A DNA stretch of 64,000 nt from Myxococcus qinghaiensis (GTDB taxonomy: Bacteria > Myxococcota > Myxococcia > Myxococcales > Myxococcaceae). Of the stretch, positions 57,145 to 64,000 are shown piece after piece (within the stretch, counting starts at the first letter, position 1; every line of letters starts with the position of its first letter). Where the stretch lies: contig NZ_JAKCFA010000001.1 in the NCBI RefSeq assembly GCF_024198215.1, positions 1 through 64,000 of the forward strand, in the 5' to 3' direction. Position numbers and translations under genes: made by a program. Under the pieces are notes generated by a model, which had not been told where the DNA came from, searched no databases, and saw only the letters and a list, made by a program, of their open reading frames with translations.

Positions 57145-57801
57145 CTACAGGTCCTCGTCGCTGACGACGGTGAGGCCCTCGGAGCGGAGCAGGGCGGTGG
57201 TGATGCCTTCGCCGGGCCGGAGGGTTCCAGACTCGTAGATGCGCTGGCTGCCACAGGAGGGACTCTTCTCCTTCAACAGCGCTACAGAAGCACCGAAGTT
57301 GCGAGCGGCTTCCAGGGCCAGGGTGGCGCCTCGCTTGAAGTCCTCGGTCCGGTCGACGCGGGCCTCGCGCTCCAGCGCTCGCGCCTGTCCCGCCCAGACG
57401 TCGACACCCGAGCCACCGCAGAGGTCCACGGGAGGTCGCGGAATGGGCAGGCCCGAACCCACTTCGGGGCAGACGGGAACGACAGCCTTGCCCTCCAGCG
57501 CCGCGAGGACTCGCTCCGAGCGCTGGGAGCGACCGTCGTACCGGCAGGCTTCTCCGAGCAGGCACGCGCTCACGAGGACCGTGGGCGCCTCGCGCAACGC
57601 CGAGCGACGGGCTTCCTGCGTCCGCGGCGTTTTCGCGTCCTCGGCCACGTCGTGCGTGTCCCCGGTGTGATTCCCGGACGCCGCGTTGCTCCCGTCCGCG
57701 ACGTCGAGAATCCGCGCCGAGCCGTCGTCGTACTCCGTAGCCGGGTCGCTTCCGCCCACTGCGTCGCCGAGAGCGCCAGGGAGCCCTTGCGAGCCCGTCA
57801 C
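57145..57801 (-). CDS. DUF523 protein with N-terminal extension
   Basis: A 218-residue protein. The C-terminal 145 residues are a clear DUF523 domain: LVSACLLGEACRYDGRSQRS, VVPVCPEVGSGLPIPRPPVD, ALEREARVDRTEDFKRGATL and ALLKEKSPSCGSQRIYE, then GEGITTALL. Its conserved cysteines suggest metal binding or redox chemistry; function is unknown. The first 70 residues are low-complexity and rich in Asp, Gly, Ala and Thr, and the family normally lacks them. A GTG start overlapping the purN stop by four bases (GTGA) supports the long form. It is the last gene after purM-purN. Confidence 0.82.
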   Translation of the reverse strand: MTGSQGLPGALGDAVGGSDPATEYDDGSARILDVADGSNAASGNHTGDTHDVAEDAKTPRTQEARRSALREAPTVLVSACLLGEACRYDGRSQRSERVLAALEGKAVVPVCPEVGSGLPIPRPPVDLCGGSGVDVWAGQARALEREARVDRTEDFKRGATLALEAARNFGASVALLKEKSPSCGSQRIYESGTLRPGEGITTALLRSEGLTVVSDEDL

Positions 57802-58463
57802 TTCACGGCCCCGGGACTGCGCAGCGCCAGCTCTCCCGAGGTCGCCACCGCCGCCACGCGAGTACGCATCCCGTCCATCGCCACCTGCCCCGTCACCGCG
57901 AGCCGAACGGCCAACGGATAGAGCCGATGCTCCTCGACGAGGATGCGCGCGCTCAGGCTCTTCTCGTCGTCATCCGGCAGCACCGGCACGGCCGCCTGTC
58001 CGATGATGGGCCCGGTGTCCGTGCCCGCATCCACGAAGTGCACCGTGCACCCAGCCACCTTCACGCCACGCTCCAGGGCCTGCCGCTGCGCATGCAGCCC
58101 CGGGAACGACGGCAGCAGGGAAGGGTGGACGTTGAGCACCTTGCCCGCGAAGCGCCCCAGGAAGTCCGCGCTGAGCAGCCGCATGAACCCCGCCAGGCAC
58201 ACCCACTCCACCCCCGCCGCGCGCAGCGCCTCCAACAGCGCCGCCTCGAACTCCCCCTTCGACGCGTGGGCCTTGTGGTCCACCACGACGGCTGGAACTC
58301 CCGCCGCGCGAGCCCGCTCCAGCGCGTAGGCGGTGGGCACGTTCGACACCACGCAGGCCACCTCGGCCGGGAAGTCCTCGCGCGCGCACGCGTCGAGCAG
58401 CGCCTGGAGATTGCTCCCGCTGCCGCTGACGAGCACGCCCAGCCGGACCCGCCGTCCGCTCAT
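57798..58463 (-). CDS. purN: Phosphoribosylglycinamide formyltransferase
   Basis: A 221-residue formyl-tetrahydrofolate-dependent enzyme of purine synthesis (third step of the IMP pathway). The substrate-binding start is [20 protein letters not shown], the catalytic region contains [32 protein letters not shown] and [19 protein letters not shown] (active-site Asn, His and Asp). Length is close to the usual 190-220. The ATG overlaps the purM stop by four bases (ATGA), and the stop overlaps the DUF523 start. Confidence 0.94.
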   Translation of the reverse strand: MSGRRVRLGVLVSGSGSNLQALLDACAREDFPAEVACVVSNVPTAYALERARAAGVPAVVVDHKAHASKGEFEAALLEALRAAGVEWVCLAGFMRLLSADFLGRFAGKVLNVHPSLLPSFPGLHAQRQALERGVKVAGCTVHFVDAGTDTGPIIGQAAVPVLPDDDEKSLSARILVEEHRLYPLAVRLAVTGQVAMDGMRTRVAAVATSGELALRSPGAVK

Positions 58464-59497
58464 GGCTCGATGACCGCCGTGGCCTCGCCCTGGCCCGCCT
58501 CCACGCGGCCCACCTCGCTGGCCTCCACGCCCCGAGCGCGCAGCACCTCCAGCGCCTTGGCGACGTCCTCCTGTGCCACGACGACAATGAGGCCCAGGCC
58601 CATGTTGAACGTGTTGAACATCTCGTCCCGGGCCACGCTGCCCAGCCTGGCAATCAGGTCGAAGATGGGCGGCTTCACCCAGGACTTCTCGCTCAGCACC
58701 GCGCGCGTCCCATCCGGCAGGCACCGGGGCAGGTTGCCCGGAATCCCGCTGCCGGTGATGTGCGCCATGCCCTTCACCTTCACCTCCGCCAGGAGCGCCA
58801 GCGCGTCCTTCACATAGATGCGCGTGGGCTCCAGCAGCGCGTCACCCAGCGGACGCCCCAGGCCCTCGGGCGTCGCGTCCAGCGCGAGCTTCGAGTCCTC
58901 CAGCAGCACCTTGCGCGCCAGTGAGTACCCGTTGCTGTGCAGCCCTGAGGACGTCAGCCCGATGAGCGCGTCGCCCGGCTTCACGCTCTTGCCGTCGATG
59001 ATGGCCGACCGCTCCACCACGCCCACGCAGAAGCCCGCCAGGTCGTACTCGCCCCGCGCGTAGAAGCCCGGCATCTCCGCCGTCTCGCCGCCCAGGAGCG
59101 CGCACCCCGCCTGCTCGCAGCCCAGGGCGATGCCCTTGACGACTTCGGCCGCCGCGTCCACCTCCAGGCGCCCGGTGGCGAAGTAGTCCAGGAAGAACAG
59201 CGGCTCCGCGCCACAGGTGAGGATGTCGTTCACCGACATGGCCACCAGGTCGATGCCCACCGTGCCGTGCCGGCCCGCGGAGAAGGCCACCTTCAGCTTG
59301 GTGCCCACCCCGTCCGTGCCCGCCACCAGCACCGGCTCGCGGTACTTGCCCGGCGGCAGGGCGAACAGCCCGCCGAAACCGCCGACGCCCGCCAACACCT
59401 CCGGACGCATCGTCCGCGCGGCGAAGGGCTTGATTCGGTCGACGAAGGCGTCGCCGGCCTCGATATCCACTCCGGACTGCTTGTAGGTCGTTCCCAC
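58460..59497 (-). CDS. purM: Phosphoribosylformylglycinamidine cyclo-ligase
   Basis: A 345-residue ATP-dependent AIR synthetase of purine biosynthesis. The chosen GTG (59497) follows AGAAGG and puts [20 protein letters not shown] at the N-terminus, the typical start of PurM. Other segments are [60 protein letters not shown] and [18 protein letters not shown] longer frame upstream lacks support. It is coupled to purN. The 156-base region upstream is shared with the divergent Crp-like gene. Confidence 0.94.
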   Translation of the reverse strand: MGTTYKQSGVDIEAGDAFVDRIKPFAARTMRPEVLAGVGGFGGLFALPPGKYREPVLVAGTDGVGTKLKVAFSAGRHGTVGIDLVAMSVNDILTCGAEPLFFLDYFATGRLEVDAAAEVVKGIALGCEQAGCALLGGETAEMPGFYARGEYDLAGFCVGVVERSAIIDGKSVKPGDALIGLTSSGLHSNGYSLARKVLLEDSKLALDATPEGLGRPLGDALLEPTRIYVKDALALLAEVKVKGMAHITGSGIPGNLPRCLPDGTRAVLSEKSWVKPPIFDLIARLGSVARDEMFNTFNMGLGLIVVVAQEDVAKALEVLRARGVEASEVGRVEAGQGEATAVIEP

Positions 59498-59653
59498 GGG
59501 CGGCCTTCTATCGGCCGGCGCGCCCGTTGTCTCGGCCAGCGAAAAGAGGGTGTCGGGTTTGAGGCGCGGACGCCTGCACACACTCGCTGTCCCACTGATC
59601 CGCACAACACGGAATTTGACCGGGGGGGGAGGGGCTGATTGACTCCTCGCAGG

Positions 59654-60304
59654 ATGGGCGCCGAGGAAACCCTCTTTCAACGTTTCGGCAAGGAATTCTC
59701 AAAGGGCACCGAGCTCTTCCGCGAGGGAGAGGCCGGCCGGGAGATGTTTGTCATCCAGGCGGGCAAGGTATCCATCACGAAGCGCGTGCGCGACGTGGAG
59801 AAGACGCTTGCTGTGCTGGGGGCCGGAGAATTCTTCGGCGAGATGGCGATCATCTCCAACAAGCCCCGTAACGCGTCCGCGGTCGTCAACGAGGACGCTC
59901 GCCTGCTGGTCATCGACCCCAAGACGTTCGAGGCGATGATCCGCGGCAATGCGGAGATCGCCGTCCGGATGATCAAGACGCTGGCCGGGCGGCTCTCCGA
60001 GGCGGACGCCCAAATCGAGAACCTGCTCCACAATGATCCGGCCAGCCGGGTCGTCCATCAAATCATCCTGATGTCCCAGACCCGGAGCCGTCCGTCCGAA
60101 GAGGGCACCGAGATCGACTTCGTGGTCCGCGAGATGCCCCGCCAGCTTGGCGTGGGCGAGCCCGCGGTGCGCAACGTGCTGGACCGGATGATCCGGGCCG
60201 GCCTCATCTCACGCAGCGGTGACAGAGTGACCGTGTATGACACGGCCAAACTCCACGACTTCCTCCAATACCTGGAGATGAAGTGGAAGTTCGGAGACCT
60301 CTAG
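59654..60304 (+). CDS. Crp/Fnr-family cyclic-nucleotide-binding regulator
   Basis: A 216-residue regulator from ATG 59654. A TTG at 59639 with a better-placed GGAGGGG would add five residues. The cyclic-nucleotide-binding domain (residues 10-125) has [33 protein letters not shown] and a phosphate-cassette-like [12 protein letters not shown] in which Arg and Ala-Ser match cNMP-binding members. The helix-turn-helix is in the C-terminal 60 residues ([37 protein letters not shown]). It is coupled directly to the cNMP-phosphodiesterase-like gene (start immediately after the stop). Confidence 0.9.
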   Translation: MGAEETLFQRFGKEFSKGTELFREGEAGREMFVIQAGKVSITKRVRDVEKTLAVLGAGEFFGEMAIISNKPRNASAVVNEDARLLVIDPKTFEAMIRGNAEIAVRMIKTLAGRLSEADAQIENLLHNDPASRVVHQIILMSQTRSRPSEEGTEIDFVVREMPRQLGVGEPAVRNVLDRMIRAGLISRSGDRVTVYDTAKLHDFLQYLEMKWKFGDL

Positions 60305-61060
60305 GTGAAGCTCCGAGTCCTCGGCTGCCACGGTGGCGAGCTACCCACGTGCAAGAGCACGTGTTTTCTCGTCGATGACGTGCTGGCGCTCGATGCGGGC
60401 GCACTGACGGGGACGCTCTCGTTGGAGGAGCTGTGTCGGGTGGACCACGTGCTCGTGGGCCACAGTCACTTCGACCACGTGAAGGACCTGCCGCTGATGG
60501 CGGACCTGGTCATCGGTCGCCGCGACAAGCCCGTCACCATCCATGCGTCGCGCGAGTGCGCCAAGGCCCTGCGCGACAACATGTTCAACAACGCGCTCTG
60601 GCCGGACTTCACCCGCATCCCCACGAAGGCCAACCCCGTCCTGCGCATCAAGACGTTCCGCGCCGGCGGCACCTTCGAGGTGGGGCCCTACACCGTGCGC
60701 AGCGTGCCGGTGAGCCACCCGGTGGAGTCCTGCGGCTTCATCATCTCCAACGGGAAGTCGTCGCTCGCCATGAGCGGAGACACCGGGCCCACCGACAAGC
60801 TCTGGAAGGCCCTCAACCAGACGCGCGACCTCAAGGCGCTCCTGTTGGAGACGTCCTTCCCCAACGCGCTCCAGTCCCTGGCCGACATCTCCGGCCACCT
60901 GACGCCCCACACCCTGGGCCTGGAGCTCCAGAAGTTCGAGCGCAATGGGACTTCGGTGATGCTCTACCACCTCAAGCCGGCCTTCGTGGCGCAGCTCAAG
61001 AAGGAGCTGGCGAGCATGCCGGTGGAGGTCCTGGAGCTCAACGACACCTTCGAGTTCTAG
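60305..61060 (+). CDS. Metallo-beta-lactamase-fold cyclic-nucleotide phosphodiesterase-like protein
   Basis: A 251-residue metallohydrolase resembling class II cAMP phosphodiesterases. The metal motif is VLVGHSHFDHVKDLPLMADL, a further metal His lies in RSVPVSHPVESCG, Asp in AMSGDTGPTDKLWKAL, and a late His in SLADISGHLTPHTLGLELQ. The LLLETSFPN and GHLTPHTL blocks are typical of that group. GTG start directly after the upstream stop (no gap), so the binding protein and a possible degrading enzyme for its ligand are made together. Confidence 0.83.
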   Translation: MKLRVLGCHGGELPTCKSTCFLVDDVLALDAGALTGTLSLEELCRVDHVLVGHSHFDHVKDLPLMADLVIGRRDKPVTIHASRECAKALRDNMFNNALWPDFTRIPTKANPVLRIKTFRAGGTFEVGPYTVRSVPVSHPVESCGFIISNGKSSLAMSGDTGPTDKLWKALNQTRDLKALLLETSFPNALQSLADISGHLTPHTLGLELQKFERNGTSVMLYHLKPAFVAQLKKELASMPVEVLELNDTFEF

Positions 61061-61141
61061 CCCTGCTCGAAGAGGGACGACGCGGCGCGCCACACGGAAC
61101 GGTTGACGGGCGGAGACGGTCGGATTAACCCCCGGCCCCTC

Positions 61142-61993
61142 ATGGCCTGGTTTTCGAAGAAGCCCCGCATCGCCGTCGACACCCAGCAGCAACCCGAGCC
61201 CGGTCCGTCTCGCATGGAGGGCTTGTGGGCCAAGTGCGAGAACTGCGACGAGATCATCTACCGGCAGGAGCTGGAGAAGCACTGGATGGTGTGTCCGCAC
61301 TGCGACCACCATCACCCGTGGAACGCGCGCGCGCGGCTGGCGACGCTGCTGGACCCGGACAGTTTCGAGGAGTTCGACAAGGAGCTGGAGCCGCAGGATC
61401 CGCTCGGGTTCAGTGACACCAAGAAGTACAAGGACCGGCTGAAGTCCACGCGGAAGAACCTGGAGGAGAACGACGCCTTCGTCTCCGGCGTGGGCCGCAT
61501 CGCCGGCCACCAGGTCTCCGTGGGCGCGTTCATCTTCGAGTTCATGGGCGGCTCCATGGGCTCGGTGGTGGGCGAGAAGGTCGCGAGGACCTTCGAGCGC
61601 GCGCATGACCTGAAGTGCTCGGCGCTCATCTTCTCGGCCTCCGGCGGCGCGCGCATGCAGGAGGGCATCTTCTCGCTGATGCAGATGGCGAAGACGTCCG
61701 CGGCCATCGCCCGCTTCCGCACTGGCACCAAGCCCTACATCTCCGTGCTGCTGCACCCGACGACGGGCGGCGTGGCGGCGTCCTTCTCCTGGCTGGGCGA
61801 CGTCATCATCGCGGAGCCCAAGGCGCTCATCGGCTTCGCCGGTCCGCGCGTCATCGAGCAGACCATCCGCCAGAAGCTGCCGGAGGGCTTCCAGCGCTCG
61901 GAGTTCCTGCTGGAGCACGGGATGATCGACAGCATCGTCAACCGCAAGGACCTGCGCGCGAAGCTCGGGCAGATTCTCGGCCTGCTGGGCTGA
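61142..61993 (+). CDS. accD: Acetyl-CoA carboxylase carboxyltransferase, beta subunit
   Basis: A 283-residue subunit of the carboxyltransferase that makes malonyl-CoA for fatty-acid synthesis. It begins MAWFSKKPRI and has the four-Cys zinc ribbon C32xxC35...C51xxC54 (LWAKCENCDEIIYRQELEKH). The crotonase-fold part shows FMGGSMGSVVGEKVARTFE, SASGGARMQEGIFSLMQM and FAGPRVIEQTIRQKLPEGFQ. The start is by comparison with the family; no strong Shine-Dalgarno sequence precedes it. It pairs with folC downstream, as often in bacteria; accA is not in the window. Confidence 0.95.
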   Translation: MAWFSKKPRIAVDTQQQPEPGPSRMEGLWAKCENCDEIIYRQELEKHWMVCPHCDHHHPWNARARLATLLDPDSFEEFDKELEPQDPLGFSDTKKYKDRLKSTRKNLEENDAFVSGVGRIAGHQVSVGAFIFEFMGGSMGSVVGEKVARTFERAHDLKCSALIFSASGGARMQEGIFSLMQMAKTSAAIARFRTGTKPYISVLLHPTTGGVAASFSWLGDVIIAEPKALIGFAGPRVIEQTIRQKLPEGFQRSEFLLEHGMIDSIVNRKDLRAKLGQILGLLG

Positions 61994-62017
61994 GCCCGCG
62001 CGGCTCGCGTCCCTGGC

Positions 62018-63310
62018 ATGAGCGCGCCCCGCACACCGGAGGAGGCCCTGGGCTTCCTCTCCCGCCTCAACCCCTCCGGAATCAAGCTGGGGCTCGAGCG
62101 GGTGCGCGAGGCGCTCTCCGCGCTGGGCCACCCTGAGCGCCGCTTCCCGGTGCTCCACGTCGCGGGCACCAACGGCAAGGGCAGCACCTGCGCCTTCGCC
62201 GCCACCGCGCTCCAGGCCGCCGGCCACCGCGTGGGCCTCTACACGTCCCCGCATCTGGTGCGCGTCAACGAGCGCATCCGCGTGGGCGGCGAGGACATCT
62301 CCGACGCGGACTTCGGCCGCGCCATCCTCGACGTGCTGGAGCGCTACCCCTCCGCCGTCGCGGAGCCGATGACGTACTTCGAGTTCGGCACCGTCGTCGC
62401 CCTGTGGCACTTCGCGCGGGTGGGCGTGGACGTGGTGGTGCTGGAGACGGGCCTGGGTGGACGGCTGGATGCCACCACCGCCGCGCCGTCGCTCGTCACC
62501 GCCATCACCCCCGTCTCCTTCGACCACATGGAGTACCTGGGCAACACCCTGGCCTCCATCGCGGGCGAGAAGGCCGGCATCCTCAAGCCCGGCGTGCCGT
62601 GTGTCGTCGCCCGGCAGGAACCCGAGGCCCTGGAGGCCATCGAAGCTCGCGCGCGCGCCCTGGGCGTGCCGCTCTGGGTGGAGGGGCGGGACTTCTCCCT
62701 CGACACGCAGGCGGACGGCGGCATCGTCTACAGGGGACCGGGTTGGCGGCTGGAGGGCTTGCGAATCTCTCTGCGGGGCCCTCATCAACTCCAGAACGCC
62801 GCGGTGGCGCTGGCCTGCCTGGAAGCCCTCGATGCGAAAGGCATCGCCGTCACTCACGAAGCGGCGCGAGCGGGGCTGGGCTCGGCGCGCTGGCCGGGGC
62901 GACTGGAGGAAGCAGGGCAGGGGCCCACCGTGCTTTTGGACGGCGCCCACAACCCGGCGGGTGTGGCGGTGCTGCTGGCGTCCCTGCGGGCGCTCTACGC
63001 GGGCCGCCCCGTCCACTGCGTCTTCGGCGTGGTGGCGGACAAGGACCGGGGGCCGATGATGCGAGCCCTCTTTCCCGCGTGTGCCTCCGTGCAGCTCACG
63101 CCGCTGGACACGCCGCGCTCGCTTTCGCCCGCGGCCTATCTGGACGAGGCGCGCGCCCTGACTCCCGACGTGGCCGCCTGGCCCGATGTGGACGCGGCGC
63201 TGGCGGAGGCTCGGCGGCGTGCGGGCGCGGATGGCGTCGTGCTCTGCACCGGCTCGCTCTTCCTGGTCGGCATGGTGCGCGCCCGGCATGAGCAGGCCCG
63301 CGGGCCCTGA
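62018..63310 (+). CDS. folC: Folylpolyglutamate synthase / dihydrofolate synthase
   Basis: A 430-residue Mur-ligase-family enzyme that adds glutamate to dihydropteroate and folates. The N-terminal LNPSGIKLGLERVREALSAL is typical, the ATP P-loop is HVAGTNGKGSTCAFAATALQ, and further motifs are GLYTSPHLVRVNERIRVGG, LETGLGGRLDATTA, SFDHMEYLGNTLASIAGEKA and VLLDGAHNPAGVAVLL. The lengths of all domains are normal. 24 bases separate it from accD, so the two are probably co-transcribed. Confidence 0.95.
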   Translation: MSAPRTPEEALGFLSRLNPSGIKLGLERVREALSALGHPERRFPVLHVAGTNGKGSTCAFAATALQAAGHRVGLYTSPHLVRVNERIRVGGEDISDADFGRAILDVLERYPSAVAEPMTYFEFGTVVALWHFARVGVDVVVLETGLGGRLDATTAAPSLVTAITPVSFDHMEYLGNTLASIAGEKAGILKPGVPCVVARQEPEALEAIEARARALGVPLWVEGRDFSLDTQADGGIVYRGPGWRLEGLRISLRGPHQLQNAAVALACLEALDAKGIAVTHEAARAGLGSARWPGRLEEAGQGPTVLLDGAHNPAGVAVLLASLRALYAGRPVHCVFGVVADKDRGPMMRALFPACASVQLTPLDTPRSLSPAAYLDEARALTPDVAAWPDVDAALAEARRRAGADGVVLCTGSLFLVGMVRARHEQARGP

Positions 63311-63484
63311 AGGGCCACCGCGCGACGGCTGGACGACGCTGTCCCGTCCCGAAGTGCCAGCCGTCACCGGCGGAGTTCAGCGGGGCGACCTCTTAGGATG
63401 GGTCTTCCGTTCCGCCCGGGCAAGACGTGTGAGCAACCAGACTGAATCCTTGGCGCGCTGCATCAGCCGCCGTAGATTCAAGAT

Positions 63485-64000
63485 ATGCGCCTGCCGGACT
63501 GGAGAGCCGCGACCACGACGGGACCCGCCATCCCCTCCATCGACGAAGTCGACTTCCGGGCGCTCTACTCCAAGACGAAGTACGTGGTGGAGACGGCGGA
63601 TGGCTGGTCGCTGGTCATCACCCGCTACCGTCCGGTGAAGCAACCCTTCGCCCAGCCGCTGTTCGGCGAGCCGCTGCTGCTGGTGCATGGCTTCTCCCAG
63701 AACCGGCACACGTGGACGAGCGGCCAGTTCGTCAAGAACCTCCTGTTCTTCGGCGTGGACATCCACATCCTGGAGCTGCGAGGGCACGGCAAGAGCTCCA
63801 TCGCCTTCCAGAAGGAGCGGGCCGAGCGCTTCAAGCGCCCCCTGCCTCCGGACCTGGACTACGACTGGGACATCGACAGCTACTTCCTCTACGACCTGCC
63901 CGCCGCCGTCTCCGGCGTGAAGCGCATCACCCGCCGCGAGCGCATCTTCTACTGCGGCCACTCCATGGGCGGGATGCTGGGCTACGGCTACACCGGCATC
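63485..64000 (+). CDS. Alpha/beta hydrolase, cut by the window end
   Basis: The first 172 codons of an alpha/beta hydrolase; the frame stays open to the window edge. It begins MRLPDWRAATTTGPAIPSID. The oxyanion/HG motif is LLLVHGFSQNRHTWTSGQFV and the nucleophile elbow YCGHSMGGMLGYGY with the catalytic Ser in GHSMGG. A TADGWSLVITRYRPV start to the fold suggests a lipase/esterase type; the catalytic acid and His are beyond the edge. No signal peptide is seen. The 174-base gap after folC probably holds its promoter. Confidence 0.85.
   Translation, partial: MRLPDWRAATTTGPAIPSIDEVDFRALYSKTKYVVETADGWSLVITRYRPVKQPFAQPLFGEPLLLVHGFSQNRHTWTSGQFVKNLLFFGVDIHILELRGHGKSSIAFQKERAERFKRPLPPDLDYDWDIDSYFLYDLPAAVSGVKRITRRERIFYCGHSMGGMLGYGYTGI

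Noticed and set aside
60341-63367. A very long open frame (about 1000 codons) on the minus strand opposite the phosphodiesterase-like, accD and folC genes
   Set aside because: It lies fully antisense to genes with clear family motifs, and its translation is Arg/His/Val-rich low complexity, as expected for GC-rich antisense frames.

Overview
The window is very GC-rich, densely coded DNA that looks like a myxobacterium (Myxococcota, Myxococcus/Corallococcus-like). The grounds are MYXO-CTERM-type tails on secreted proteases, an MglA-family GTPase, a kinase fused to PEGA and TonB parts, a full chemosensory cluster, many hybrid two-component proteins, long antisense open frames, and translational coupling by 1-4 base overlaps. 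No phage, insertion sequence, CRISPR array or rRNA was seen. No stretch of more than about 300 bases lacks a gene.

Layout. 1-1.3 kb: two small orphan proteins, one DUF6896-like. 1.3-7.5 kb (minus): 5'-nucleotidase-type lipoprotein, large lipoprotein and outer-membrane barrel. 7.6-12.3 kb: Nudix hydrolase, GlpT-type transporter, membrane protein of unknown function, HAD hydrolase. 12.4-16.2 kb: pyruvate dehydrogenase E1alpha, E1beta, E2. 16.3-20.7 kb: small proteins, two regulators with receiver domains, DUF2625. 20.8-23.0 kb: tRNA-Glu, tRNA-Gln, a small secreted protein and gltX. 23.1-26.2 kb: coupled operon of a secreted partner protein, two MYXO-CTERM metzincins and a HAD-IB phosphatase. 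26.3-28.3 kb: Ser/Thr kinase-PEGA-TonB fusion. 28.6-35.7 kb: chemosensory operon cheW-cheR-mcp-cheY-cheW-cheA without cheB. 35.8-40.5 kb: degenerate histidine kinase, heparinase-family protein behind a sigma-54-like promoter, nucleotide-sugar dehydrogenase. 40.6-46.5 kb: secreted TldD-like protease, OmpA-like protein with a repeat-built N-terminus, hybrid kinase, lipoprotein metallopeptidase. 46.5-52.1 kb: metalloenzyme phosphomutase relative, DUF4388/PATAN protein, and the minus-strand group rpmB-murQ-anmK-MglA-like GTPase. 52.2-57.8 kb: FAD oxidoreductase, HAD hydrolase, hydroxyisobutyryl-CoA hydrolase-like enzyme, dehalogenase-fold hydrolase with divergent MarR regulator. 57.1-64 kb: purM-purN-DUF523, Crp-like regulator with a cyclic-nucleotide phosphodiesterase-like partner, accD, folC, and a truncated alpha/beta hydrolase.

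How it fits together. Central metabolism (PDH, purines, fatty-acid initiation, folate, wall recycling) alternates with signalling and surface genes. The most interesting features are: two convergent gene junctions that have each been tandem-duplicated across both stop codons; a signal-peptide region built of four 54-bp repeats; a predicted three-way-junction element at 40.5 kb; an MglA-type GTPase with a long C-terminal extension inside a wall-recycling operon; and the coupled metzincin operon. Functions come from motif recognition by eye only; no searches were run.
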